A stretch of 36,424 nt of DNA, from positions 1 to 36,424 of the forward strand of contig JBDZUX010000030.1 of the NCBI GenBank assembly GCA_040255405.1, read 5' to 3'. Shown piece by piece: positions 8,140 to 16,288 of this stretch. The notes beneath the pieces were generated by a model, which saw only the letters and a list, made by a program, of their open reading frames with translations, ran no database searches and had not been told where the DNA came from. Origin of the DNA: 66-474 sp040255405 (GTDB taxonomy: Bacteria > Pseudomonadota > Gammaproteobacteria > Xanthomonadales > Rhodanobacteraceae). Position 1 is the first letter of the stretch. Each line of letters begins with the position of its first letter. Made by a program: the position numbers and the translations under genes.

Positions 8140-8167
8140 GACAGACTGCCCATCGAGCGGTCCTCCC

Positions 8168-9931
8168 GTGAAAAACGCCCTCCGCGACCTGTTGCTGCAC
8201 GCGCTGGACAGCCTGCGCCGCAACGGCGCACTGGATGTTCCGGCAGCCGATTTCGTGATCGAACGCACCCGCTCGCGCGAGCACGGTGATTTTGCCTGCA
8301 ACGTGGCGTTGCTGTTGGCCAAGGCGCTCGGACGCCAGCCCCGCGAGGTGGCGAAAACCCTCGTGGCAGCGCTGCCGGACAGCCGGCTGGTCGAACGGGT
8401 CGAGGTCGCGGGACCGGGATTCATCAATTTTTTCCTGACCGGCGCGGCATGGCAGGATGAAATCCGGCGCGTGTTGCACGAAGGCGCGCAGTACGGACAT
8501 GGCAAATCCGGCGCACAGCGGGCGGTGGGCGTGGAATTCGTGTCGGCCAACCCGACCGGACCGCTGCACGTCGGCCATGCGCGCGCGGCCGCGATCGGCG
8601 ACACCCTGGCGCGCCTGTTCTCCGCGACCGGCTGGAAGGTGTATCGCGAGTTCTATTACAACGATGCCGGCGCACAGATCCAGAACCTTGCACTGTCGGT
8701 GCAGGCGCGCATCAAGGGCATCGAACCGGATGACCCGCGCTGGCCCGCCGATGGTTACCGCGGCGACTACATCCGCGACGTGGCGAACGATTACGCCCGC
8801 GGCGCGACGGTCACCGGCGGTGGCTACGTCGGCGACAAGGTCCGCGAATACTTGCGTGAATTCGACAAGCAAGCCATCGACGAGGCGGCGCCCGAGACCA
8901 CGGGTTACAAGATCACCGCCAAGCAGGACCCGGACGACCTCGGCGCGATCCGCGAATTCGCGGTAGCGTGGCTGCGCCGCGAACAGGACGAGGACTTGCG
9001 CGCCTTCGGCGTGCAGTTCGACGTGTACTTCCTGGAATCGTCGCTCTACACCGAAGGCGAAGTGCAACGCGTGGTCGACCGCATCGCGCAGCAGGGCCAC
9101 TCCTACGAAGCCGACGGCGCGCTGTGGTTGCGCGCGACCGAGTTCGGCGACGACAAGGACCGCGTGATGCGGAAGTCCGACGGCAGCTACACCTACTTCG
9201 TGCCCGACGTCGCCTACCACCTTTCCAAGTGGGAGCGCGGCTACAAGCGCGCGGTCACCGAGCTCGGCGCCGACCACCACGGCTCGCTGGCGCGCGTGCG
9301 CGCGGGCCTGCAGGCGCTCGACATCGGCATCCCGAAAGACTGGCCCGAGTACGTGTTGCACCAGATGGTGACGGTGATGAAGGGCGGCGAGGAAGTGAAG
9401 ATTTCCAAGCGCGCCGGCAGTTACGTCACCCTCCGGGACCTGATCGAAATGGCCGGGCTGGATGCCACCCGCTACTTCCTGATCGCGCGCAAGAGCGATT
9501 CGCAACTGGTGTTCGACATCGACCTGGCGCGCGCCCAGACCAACGACAATCCGGTCTACTACATCCAGTACGCGCACGCCCGCGTGTGCAGCGTGCAGCG
9601 CCAGATGCACGACCGCTCGATCGTGTTCGAGCAGCGCAAGGCCCTGACCCACCTCGACCGGCTGCAGGGCGAACACGCCCGTTGCGTGATGGTGGAAGTT
9701 TCGCGCTTCCCCGAAATCGTCGAAGCCGCGGCCGCCAGCCGCGAGCCGCATCTGCTGGCACAATACCTGCGCGAGCTGGCCGGCGCCTTCCACGTCTGGT
9801 ACAACGCCGAGCAGTTCCTGGTGGACGACGACGACCTGCGCAACGCGCGTGTGGCGCTGGCGTATGCCACCCGGCAAGTGCTCGCCAATGGACTCGGTAT
9901 GCTGGGCGTATCGGCTCCCGAGTCGATGTGA
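8168..9931 (+). CDS. argS: Arginyl-tRNA synthetase
   Basis: A 587-residue class I aminoacyl-tRNA synthetase that charges tRNA-Arg. The N-terminal Add-1 domain (RTRSREHGDFACNVALLLAK) recognises the tRNA elbow. The catalytic Rossmann fold carries the HIGH-type motif HVGH within ANPTGPLHVGHARAA, and the C-terminal DALR anticodon-binding domain ends in the typical ARVALAYATRQVLANGLGMLGV. I took GTG at 8168 as start because the protein then begins MKNALRDLLLHAL, as in relatives; the Shine-Dalgarno match is weak. A longer open frame runs upstream but reads through the regulatory spacer and is not credible. The SPOR protein follows after 82 bp. Confidence 0.97.
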   Translation: MKNALRDLLLHALDSLRRNGALDVPAADFVIERTRSREHGDFACNVALLLAKALGRQPREVAKTLVAALPDSRLVERVEVAGPGFINFFLTGAAWQDEIRRVLHEGAQYGHGKSGAQRAVGVEFVSANPTGPLHVGHARAAAIGDTLARLFSATGWKVYREFYYNDAGAQIQNLALSVQARIKGIEPDDPRWPADGYRGDYIRDVANDYARGATVTGGGYVGDKVREYLREFDKQAIDEAAPETTGYKITAKQDPDDLGAIREFAVAWLRREQDEDLRAFGVQFDVYFLESSLYTEGEVQRVVDRIAQQGHSYEADGALWLRATEFGDDKDRVMRKSDGSYTYFVPDVAYHLSKWERGYKRAVTELGADHHGSLARVRAGLQALDIGIPKDWPEYVLHQMVTVMKGGEEVKISKRAGSYVTLRDLIEMAGLDATRYFLIARKSDSQLVFDIDLARAQTNDNPVYYIQYAHARVCSVQRQMHDRSIVFEQRKALTHLDRLQGEHARCVMVEVSRFPEIVEAAAASREPHLLAQYLRELAGAFHVWYNAEQFLVDDDDLRNARVALAYATRQVLANGLGMLGVSAPESM

Positions 9932-10013
9932 CGATTTCCATTTTTCGATGAACGACTGATGCGGCCTCCATCGGACCGCAGGCAGACGCATACAAGGCAT
10001 ACGAGGTCTGGCA

Positions 10014-10631
10014 GTGGCAACACGCAACGGCAAACAAGCGGTACGCAACGGCGGTTCGGGATTTCCAGGCTGGGCCTTGTTCCTGGCGGGCGTAGTGGTG
10101 GGGTTGATCCTGTTCGCGTTCGCGAGCCGGCACCTGCCCAGCCTGCGCCGCGCCGACCAACCGCAGGCCAATCCGGACGCGATCGCGCAACAAGGCAGCT
10201 CGCCCGGCATCGCCGGCAGCAGCGCGGCGGCCAGCGCTTCGCAGTTCGACTTCTACAAGGTGTTGCCGGAGAAGGAAGTGGTGATTCCGAACACCGAACT
10301 CTCCGCAATGGCCAAGGCCGAGCAGCAGCAAGCCGCCGCCGCCAACAACGCCAGCGCGTCCGTGCCCGCCGCCAACGCGACCGGCGCGGCGTCTTCGGCA
10401 GGCGGTTACGTGTTGCAGGTGGGCTCCTACCCCAACGCCGAGAGCGCTGACGCGATGAAGGCCAAGCTGGCCCTGCAGGGTTTCACGGCGCACGTGCAGG
10501 CCATCACGCTCGACGGCAAGACCTGGAATAGGGTGCAGATCGGGCCCTTCGCTACCGCCACGCAATTGCAGGACGTGCAAAAGCGCCTGTCCGGAGCCGG
10601 CTTCCACGCCATTCCGATGAAGGAAAGATAA
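10014..10631 (+). CDS. SPOR-domain membrane protein
   Basis: A 205-residue, single-pass inner-membrane protein. A short basic cytoplasmic tail is followed by one membrane segment (about 18-38), a long Ala/Gln-rich periplasmic linker and a C-terminal SPOR domain (about 128-203, GGYVLQVGSYPNAESADAMK onward). SPOR domains bind denuded glycan strands of septal peptidoglycan, so a role at the division site, FtsN-like, is likely. The GTG start at 10014 has GAGG 7 nt upstream. It follows argS, a gene order I recall from Xanthomonadaceae. Similarity to FtsN is in architecture only; the essential FtsN segment was not recognised. Confidence 0.87.
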   Translation: MATRNGKQAVRNGGSGFPGWALFLAGVVVGLILFAFASRHLPSLRRADQPQANPDAIAQQGSSPGIAGSSAAASASQFDFYKVLPEKEVVIPNTELSAMAKAEQQQAAAANNASASVPAANATGAASSAGGYVLQVGSYPNAESADAMKAKLALQGFTAHVQAITLDGKTWNRVQIGPFATATQLQDVQKRLSGAGFHAIPMKER

Positions 10632-10634
10632 GCC

Positions 10635-10782
10635 GAACTCGGAACTCGGAATTCGGAATTCGGNNNNNNNNNNNNNNNNNNNNNNNNNNNNNNNNNNNNN
10701 NNNNNNNNNNNNNNNNNNNNNNNNNNNNNNNNNNNNNNNNNNNNNNNNNNNNNNNNNNNNNNNTCGGAATTCGGAATTCGGG
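10635..10782. repeat. 8-bp tandem repeat (TCGGAATT) interrupted by the assembly gap
   Basis: Directly after the SPOR stop codon come two CGGAACT-type units and then TCGGAATT units that run into the N block. The same unit resumes on the far side (10764-10782). The gap therefore lies inside a tandem array whose true length is unknown. Confidence 0.8.
10664..10763. other. Assembly gap (100 N)
   Basis: A run of 100 undetermined bases. The round size and the repeat on both sides mark it as a scaffold gap of nominal length. Confidence 0.99.
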
Positions 10783-10805
10783 AAGGAGCGTAACCATTGC
10801 TTCGT

Positions 10806-10840
10806 CGTCATTCCGGGGCCGCGCGCAACGCGGAGCCCGG
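10806..10840. repeat. Single end of a CGTCATTCC-type element
   Basis: CGTCATTCCGGGGCCGCGCG begins here and differs from the copy at 19626 by one base over 20. It folds with the following CGCGGAGCCCGG into a hairpin. No matching GGAATGACG end was found before the next gene, so this copy appears partial. Confidence 0.55.
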
Positions 10841-10945
10841 ACTGCGAAGGACGGACGCCGGAGCGAACATCGGCGCAGCCGATGGCCCGTAGGGCGAGCT
10901 GCAGGACGCGGCGAGTAATCGGTTTTTTTTGGAGCAAGTCAGGTC

Positions 10946-11701
10946 ATGTCCGGCAAAACAGCTTTCGTCACCGGCGCATCCGCCGGCTTCGGCGCCGCCA
11001 TCGCGGCGAAGTTCGCGGAAAACGGCTGGCGCGTGATCGCCTGCGCACGCCGCGCCGAACGCCTCGCGCAACTGGTCGAGCGATTCGGCGCCGACCGCGT
11101 CCACACGGCCGCGTTCGACATCCGCGACGAAGCCGCGACGCGCGCCACGCTGGAGGTGCTGCCGGAAGCTTTCCGGAACGTCGACCTGCTGGTCAACAAC
11201 GCCGGCCTCGCGCTCGGCACCGCCAAGGCACAGGATTGCGACCTGGCGCAGTGGCGGCAGATGATCGACACCAACATCACTGCACTGGTCACGTTGACGC
11301 GACTGCTGTTGCCGAGGTTGATCGAGCGCCGTGGCGCGATCGCCAACATCAGCTCGATTTCCGGTACGTACCCGTACACCGGCGGCAACGTGTACGGCGG
11401 CACCAAGGCATTCGTGACGCACTTTTCCACGAACCTGCGCACCGACCTGCACGGCACCGGGGTGCGCGTGACCAACATCGAACCCGGCATGGCCGAAACC
11501 GAGTTCACGCTGGTGCGCACGGGGGGCAACCAGTCCGCATCGGACAAGCTGTACGCAGGCGCGCATCCCATCGTCGCCGACGACATCGCCGACACCCTGT
11601 GGTGGGTCGCCAACCTGCCGCCGCACCTCAACATCAACCGCATCGAGGTCATGCCGGTCAGCCAATCGGCGGCCGGGCTGCAGGTCGCGCGCGACGCGTA
11701 A
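10946..11701 (+). CDS. ydfG: YdfG-type short-chain dehydrogenase (3-hydroxy acid dehydrogenase)
   Basis: A 251-residue SDR enzyme closely resembling E. coli YdfG, an NADP-dependent dehydrogenase acting on L-allo-threonine, serine and 3-hydroxy acids and able to reduce malonic semialdehyde. The cofactor loop is TGASAGFG (residues 10-16); NNAG lies near 84-87; the catalytic Ser138, Tyr150 and Lys154 sit in SISG and VYGGTKAF. The segment NLRTDLHGTGVRVTNIEPG and the C-terminal HLNINRIEVMPVSQS are characteristic of YdfG. The start is ATG 10946, with GGAG 11 nt upstream after a run of eight T. It converges on speA with only 3 bp between stop codons. Confidence 0.9.
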   Translation: MSGKTAFVTGASAGFGAAIAAKFAENGWRVIACARRAERLAQLVERFGADRVHTAAFDIRDEAATRATLEVLPEAFRNVDLLVNNAGLALGTAKAQDCDLAQWRQMIDTNITALVTLTRLLLPRLIERRGAIANISSISGTYPYTGGNVYGGTKAFVTHFSTNLRTDLHGTGVRVTNIEPGMAETEFTLVRTGGNQSASDKLYAGAHPIVADDIADTLWWVANLPPHLNINRIEVMPVSQSAAGLQVARDA

Positions 11702-11704
11702 GGC

Positions 11705-13606
11705 TCAGGTTTCGCGCAGGTAAGTGTAGCCAGTCAGGCCTGCTTCCAGCGCCGCTTCGATATGCCGCGCAGCGTCGCCATCAAGGCCTGCGCCAAAGAG
11801 TTTCTCGCGATACGCCGCGCGCAGGTCGTCAAGCTTGTAGCCGACGTAGTCCAGCAGCATGTCGGCGGAATCGCCGCGGCGCGCGCCGTCCAGCGTGAAT
11901 GCATCGCCTTCGATGCGGACGTTCACCGCGTCGGTATCGCCGAACAGGTTGTGGATGTCGCCGAGCGTCTCCTGGTACGCGCCGACCAGGAAGATGCCGA
12001 GCCGGTACGGCTCGCCCGGCCGCAGTTCGTGCAGCGGCAGGCTGACATCGAGGTCGCCCGATTCCACGTACACGTCGACCCGTCCGTCGGAATCGCAGGT
12101 GAGGTCGGCCAGCGTGCCGCGCCGCGTCGGTTGTTCGTCGAGGCGCGTCAACGGCATGATCGGGAAGACCTGGTCGATCGCCCACACATCCGGGATGGAT
12201 TCGAAGACCGAGAAATTGCAGAAGTACTTGTCGACCAGCTTCACGTCGAGCGCATCGATGATTTCCCGATGCGAGCGCTCGTCGGGTTTCAGGCGCGCGC
12301 GCACGCCGAGCGCAATGGCGTGGAACAGTGCGTCCAGCTTCGCGCGCTGCGCCAGATCGAGCGCGCCTTGCGCGTACAGCGCGTGGCCTTCGTGCAAGTA
12401 CTGCTGGGCGTCCTGCCAGATTTCCCGCACCGGCCGCTTGTCCAGCGCGGCCAGTGTGTCGCGCAGTGATCGCAGCACCGCGGCCTCGCCCGCCGCTTCC
12501 GGCGGCGGCGCGCCATCCGGCGCGGGTTCCACTTCGCTGACGTTGACCACCAATACCGCATGGTGCGCCGTCATGGCGCGACCGGATTCGGTGAGCACCC
12601 GCGGCGGCGGCAGGTTCCATTCGGCGCACGCGGCGGCCAGCGGCGCGACCACGGCATCGGCGTACTGGGCGACGTCGTAGTTGATCGAACATTCGCCACG
12701 CGAGCGCGTGCCCTCGTAATCGACGCCGAGGCCGCCGCCGACATCGACGTGATCGAGCGGCAGGCCCGCCACGCGCAATTCCGCGAAATGCCGCACCGCC
12801 TCGCGCATGCCGGCCGCGATGTCGCGCAGGTTGGAAATCTGCGAACCCATGTGGAAGTGCAGCAGGCGCATCGTATGCGTGAGGTTCGCCTCGCGCAGGC
12901 GCCCGACCAGCGCGAGCAGTTGCGCGGGCGTCAGCCCGAACTTGCTCTTGTCGCCGCCGGTGTTCTGCCACTTGCCGGCGCCGATCGAGGCCAGCCGCAC
13001 GCGCACCCCGAGTTTCGGTTCGACGCCGAGCGCCTTCGATTCCGAAATGACGTGTTCGAGTTCGGAAGGCTTCTCGATCACGATCACCACGTCGATGCCG
13101 AGCTTGCGGCCGATCAGCGCGATCCGGATGTATTCCGCATCCTTGTAACCATTGCAGACCACCAGCGAGCCCGGTTGCGCCAGCCCCAGCACCGCCAGCA
13201 GTTCGGGCTTGGAACCGGCTTCCAGTCCGAAGCCGGTGCCGGCGGCGCGCGGCGACAGCGGACCCTGCGCCAGGGTACCCGCTACCGCGCGTTGCTGGTT
13301 GACCTTGATGGGATAAAGCGCGGTATAGCCGCCCGGATAGTCGTGCGCGCGCATCGCGCCGGCAAAAGCGGCACGCAATTTTGCGCGGCGATCGAGCAGG
13401 ATGTCCGGAAAGCGCAGCAGCAGCGGCAGGCGCAAGCCCATGGCCCGTGCCCGCGCGATCGCATCGTCCAGCGCGATCGCAGGGCCTTCCTCGCCGCGCG
13501 GACGCATCACGGCGCGGCCCCGCGGATCGATGTCGACGTAACCGTCGCTCCAGTGCGCGACCGAATACGCGAAACGGGCAGTATCGATGTTCCAGGCGTT
13601 CGTCAT
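11705..13606 (-). CDS. speA: Biosynthetic arginine decarboxylase
   Basis: A 633-residue PLP-dependent fold-III enzyme converting arginine to agmatine, the first step of one putrescine route. Lys101 in TALYPIKVNQQ binds PLP. GLEAGSKPELL, HFHMGSQI and the Gly-rich GGGLGVDYEG complete the barrel-side cofactor site. In the C-terminal domain, Cys504 in LTCDSDG is the conserved catalytic Cys. Length matches the biosynthetic SpeA type, not the inducible AdiA type. The ATG at 13606 has GGAG 7 nt upstream. It is divergent from speE, and an inverted repeat with two -10-like boxes lies between, suggesting joint control of polyamine synthesis. No agmatinase (speB) is in this window. Confidence 0.96.
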   Translation of the reverse strand: MTNAWNIDTARFAYSVAHWSDGYVDIDPRGRAVMRPRGEEGPAIALDDAIARARAMGLRLPLLLRFPDILLDRRAKLRAAFAGAMRAHDYPGGYTALYPIKVNQQRAVAGTLAQGPLSPRAAGTGFGLEAGSKPELLAVLGLAQPGSLVVCNGYKDAEYIRIALIGRKLGIDVVIVIEKPSELEHVISESKALGVEPKLGVRVRLASIGAGKWQNTGGDKSKFGLTPAQLLALVGRLREANLTHTMRLLHFHMGSQISNLRDIAAGMREAVRHFAELRVAGLPLDHVDVGGGLGVDYEGTRSRGECSINYDVAQYADAVVAPLAAACAEWNLPPPRVLTESGRAMTAHHAVLVVNVSEVEPAPDGAPPPEAAGEAAVLRSLRDTLAALDKRPVREIWQDAQQYLHEGHALYAQGALDLAQRAKLDALFHAIALGVRARLKPDERSHREIIDALDVKLVDKYFCNFSVFESIPDVWAIDQVFPIMPLTRLDEQPTRRGTLADLTCDSDGRVDVYVESGDLDVSLPLHELRPGEPYRLGIFLVGAYQETLGDIHNLFGDTDAVNVRIEGDAFTLDGARRGDSADMLLDYVGYKLDDLRAAYREKLFGAGLDGDAARHIEAALEAGLTGYTYLRET

Positions 13607-13709
13607 CGTGGTTCTCCGGATAACGAGGAGTGGAACGTCGCAGCGGCGGGCCTTGACGCAACGTGTTCGCCGACCGGAAGCCACCATCGCCGCGGGATCG
13701 ACGACCGTC

Positions 13710-13744
13710 ATTGTAACGCGAGGGTCCGGGCCGGCCGTTACAAT
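13710..13744. promoter_or_regulatory. Divergent speA/speE promoter region with inverted repeat
   Basis: ATTGTAAC (13710-13717) and GTTACAAT (13737-13744) are perfect 8-bp inverted copies 19 bp apart. Each contains TACAAT, a 5/6 match to the sigma-70 -10 box, one facing speE (13739-13744) and one facing speA (13715-13710). The speE copy would start transcription about 20 nt before its ATG. Neither has a good -35 box, so the repeat could instead be an operator. Confidence 0.48.
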
Positions 13745-13772
13745 CGTGCGTTCTCCAACAGGATTTCCTGGC

Positions 13773-14621
13773 ATGTCGTCCGACTGGTTTACCGAAAAGC
13801 ACGAGGCCTCCGGCTCGTCCATCGGCTATCGCGTGGCCGAGAAACTGGCCGACGAACAGACACCGTTCCAGCACATCGAGGTTTATCGCACCACCGACTG
13901 GGGCAACCTGATGGTGATCGACGGCTGCACGATGCTGACCAGCCGCGACAATTTCCTGTACCACGAAATGATGACGCACCCGGCGCTGTACACGCACGCC
14001 GCCCCGCGCAACGTGGCGATCATCGGCGGCGGCGACTGCGGCACGTTGCGCGAAGTGCTGCGCCATCCGGAAGTCGCAAGCGTCGCCCAGATCGACATCG
14101 ATGAGCGCGTCACCCGCCTCGCGGAAAAATACTTCCCCGAGCTGTGCGAATCCAACGGCGATCCGCGCGCAAGGCTGCTGTTCGACGACGGCATCAAGTA
14201 CATGGCCGATGCCGCGCCCGATTCGCTGGACGTGGTAATCGTCGATTCGACCGACCCGGTCGGCCCGGCCGAAGGCCTGTTCAACGCCAGGTTCTACGCA
14301 AGCTGTTTCCGCGCGCTGCGCGAAGGCGGCATCCTTGTGCAGCAATCGGAATCGCCGCTGGTGCTGCTGGACCTGATCCGGTCGATGCAGGGCGCGATGC
14401 GCGAGGTGGGATTTTCCGCAACCCGGACCCTGCCCTTTCCGCAACCGTGCTACCCGACCGGCTGGTGGAGCTGCACGCTCGCGCGCAAGGACGGCGATCT
14501 AGCCGCATTCCGCGAACACGACGCAAGAGCCAAGGCGTTCGCGACGCGCTATTACAACGCCGACATCCACCGCGCCGCGCTGGCGCAGCCGGAGTTCATG
14601 CGTGAAACGCCGTCGACCTAG
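13773..14621 (+). CDS. speE: Spermidine synthase (polyamine aminopropyltransferase)
   Basis: A 282-residue enzyme that transfers an aminopropyl group from decarboxylated S-adenosylmethionine to putrescine. The Rossmann-like core carries IIGGGDCGTLREVL (where E. coli has GGGDGG), the acidic IDIDE that binds the co-substrate, and the active-site loop DSTDPVGPAEGLF. The N-terminal beta-domain begins WFTEKH, as in the family. I chose ATG 13773 because AGGA lies about 9 nt upstream and a -10 box is placed suitably; the open frame upstream runs through the promoter. It pairs with divergent speA. Confidence 0.96.
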   Translation: MSSDWFTEKHEASGSSIGYRVAEKLADEQTPFQHIEVYRTTDWGNLMVIDGCTMLTSRDNFLYHEMMTHPALYTHAAPRNVAIIGGGDCGTLREVLRHPEVASVAQIDIDERVTRLAEKYFPELCESNGDPRARLLFDDGIKYMADAAPDSLDVVIVDSTDPVGPAEGLFNARFYASCFRALREGGILVQQSESPLVLLDLIRSMQGAMREVGFSATRTLPFPQPCYPTGWWSCTLARKDGDLAAFREHDARAKAFATRYYNADIHRAALAQPEFMRETPST

Positions 14622-14728
14622 CCGTGCGGGGCGGCCGCGACCACCCTGCGGCCAACCTGCCGTGCCGGCCAGCCCGCATTCACCCGTACGCCCCTAGCTT
14701 TCCCCGGATTGCCTTGTCGGTACCCGCC

Positions 14729-15799
14729 ATGCGCCACGCCACGCCCGTCACCGCCCTTGCCGCGCTGCTGATCGCCGGCACCGCGCCCGCGAAACCGCTG
14801 GCGACGCAGTCGGAATCGGCTGCCACGTCCGCTTCGAGCGCCGCCGCGCCCGCCGAGGAAAAACTTTCGCCCGCCGATCGCCAGCGCATGCAGGCAATCC
14901 GCCAATACCAGCATGACCTGGTCAGCGTGGTCGCGTTGCGCGCCGACCCGGATTACCTTTTGGGCGCCGCGATGCTCGCCAAGCCGTTCCAGAACCCGAC
15001 GCAGGGACTCGACTTCGACGCGCTCAGCCAGCGCGCCGCGGCGGCGCCTGATGCCGGCGCCGCCGCCGAATGGGCGCGGCTCGACGTCTGCAAATCGGAA
15101 AAGGATTGCCCCAACGCGCAAGCCTTCGCCTGGCTCAAGCGGCACGCCACCGACAACGCCGCGGTCTGGATGGTGGCGCTGGACGTGGCCGCGCGCGACA
15201 AGGACGACAAGGCCGAACGCGCCGCGTTGAAGCAAGCCGCGGCCGCGAAGACCTACGATGACTACTTCGGCAGGACGCTGGCAGGTGTCGCCAAGGCCAC
15301 CGCGGTGCTGCCGCCGTTGCCCGACACCATGCAGGGTGCGCACGACGGACAACCGGACAACGCCGACGGCGTGCGCATGCTGGTGGCGGTGATGAGCACC
15401 CAGGACCACATCCGCCCCGCTTTTGGCCCGCTGGAACAACTGTGCGGTGACGAGGCGGCGAAGGACGACGAGCTCACCAGCGACTGCCTTGAACTCGCGC
15501 ACACCCTGCAGTGGGGGTCCAGCCCGATCGCGCGCGCGGTGGGGCTGCACATCCAGGGCACGCTGAAACCCGGCGAGAAGTCCCGGAACGAGCAGGCCAG
15601 CCAGAACCTCGCCTGGCAGGTGCACCAGTATTCATCCCTGCTGCAACGCGCGCTCACCGATGGCTCGCAGGCTTCGCAATGGTTGGCCACCGCACGCAAC
15701 GGCGGCACCGAACTCAGCCTGATGCTGTCCACCCTGCGCGCCAACCAGGTCCCGCTGGAAGCCCCGGCGCCCGACGGCGCGGCGTCGACCGGCCAGTGA
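14729..15799 (+). CDS. Periplasmic protein of unknown function with four cysteines
   Basis: I do not recognise a named family. The 356-residue product starts with a likely signal peptide (MRHATPVTALAALLIAGTAPA, cleavage near residue 21) and an Ala/Ser-rich linker. A mostly helical, Ala-rich body follows, with no membrane segment. Two cysteine pairs, Cys121/Cys127 and Cys239/Cys253, could form disulfides in the periplasm. ATG 14729 is preferred over an upstream in-frame ATG at 14624 because the signal peptide then starts the protein. The gene follows speE in the same direction after 107 bp and precedes the sixA-like gene by 12 bp, so it may share a transcript with the next two genes. The function cannot be inferred. 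Confidence 0.72.
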   Translation: MRHATPVTALAALLIAGTAPAKPLATQSESAATSASSAAAPAEEKLSPADRQRMQAIRQYQHDLVSVVALRADPDYLLGAAMLAKPFQNPTQGLDFDALSQRAAAAPDAGAAAEWARLDVCKSEKDCPNAQAFAWLKRHATDNAAVWMVALDVAARDKDDKAERAALKQAAAAKTYDDYFGRTLAGVAKATAVLPPLPDTMQGAHDGQPDNADGVRMLVAVMSTQDHIRPAFGPLEQLCGDEAAKDDELTSDCLELAHTLQWGSSPIARAVGLHIQGTLKPGEKSRNEQASQNLAWQVHQYSSLLQRALTDGSQASQWLATARNGGTELSLMLSTLRANQVPLEAPAPDGAASTGQ

Positions 15800-15811
15800 G
15801 TACGCCCGATC

Positions 15812-16288
15812 ATGCGTGAATTGTTGCTGCTGCGGCACGCCGAAGCCATGACGGCCGGACCGGACGGACGCGATACCGAACGCCCGTTGAGCCTGCACGG
15901 CGAGGCGCAGGCGAGCGCGGCCGGCGCGTGGCTGGCCGAACACCACGCTGCGCCCGACGCCGTGCTGTGCTCGCCCGCGCGACGCGCCCAGATGACCGCC
16001 GACGCGGTGGGCAAGGCACTGCGCATGCCGCAGGCGCAATTCGTGCACGCGATCTACCACGCCACCCCCGGCGAATTGCTGGCGCTGGTCGAAAACCACG
16101 CACCGGACGCGCGGCAGGTATTGCTGGTGGGCCACAATCCCGGCATGGAAGAATTGCTGGCGCTTTTGACCGAAGGCCGATCCGCGGGCGCGCGCGGCAT
16201 GTCGCCTGCGACCGTGGCGTGGATCGAGTTGACCGACGGTGCGCTCGAACCCGGGCACGGCCGTTTGCACGCGCTATGGTCGCCCTGA
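15812..16288 (+). CDS. sixA: SixA-like phosphohistidine phosphatase (histidine phosphatase superfamily)
   Basis: A compact 158-residue histidine phosphatase. LLLLRHAEA gives Arg8 and His9, the phosphate-binding Arg and nucleophile; CSPARRAQMTAD holds the second Arg; VGHNPGMEELLALL holds the second catalytic His. E. coli SixA removes phosphate from His of Hpt domains and of the NPr phosphotransferase. Length and the missing large insert fit SixA rather than phosphoglycerate mutase. Its last 13 nt overlap the YceI gene. A link with the Hpt proteins at the right end of the window is possible but purely speculative. Confidence 0.86.
   Translation: MRELLLLRHAEAMTAGPDGRDTERPLSLHGEAQASAAGAWLAEHHAAPDAVLCSPARRAQMTADAVGKALRMPQAQFVHAIYHATPGELLALVENHAPDARQVLLVGHNPGMEELLALLTEGRSAGARGMSPATVAWIELTDGALEPGHGRLHALWSP

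Larger units (their letters stand above)
7756..8167. other. 412-bp radC-argS spacer with DnaA boxes and palindromes
   Basis: No convincing gene is present. The left part holds two GC-rich inverted repeats: an imperfect hairpin around 7815-7842 and GGTGCA/TGCACC at 7841-7858. A perfect 12-bp palindrome, ATTTCCGGAAAT, sits at 7976-7987. The stretch from about 7940 to 8035 is much richer in A+T than its surroundings. Two DnaA boxes (7928 and 8092) flank that stretch. Confidence 0.6.

Noticed and set aside
7756..8167. Chromosomal origin at the DnaA boxes
   Set aside because: Only two consensus boxes and none of the usual origin neighbours (dnaA, dnaN, rpmH, parAB) are present. A regulatory or titration site is more likely.
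8072..10210. A 712-codon minus-strand frame opposite argS
   Set aside because: argS on the plus strand is unmistakable, and the antisense frame shows no domain or ribosome-binding site.
10919..10945. The T8 run before ydfG as a terminator for the SPOR gene
   Set aside because: No stable stem lies directly before the T run; it seems part of the leader containing the GGAG ribosome-binding site.
7754..13734. A shared 15-mer GAGGGTCCGGGCCGG after radC (7755) and between speA and speE (13720)
   Set aside because: In DNA this rich in G+C a few 15-base matches are expected by chance in 36 kb, and the flanks do not agree.
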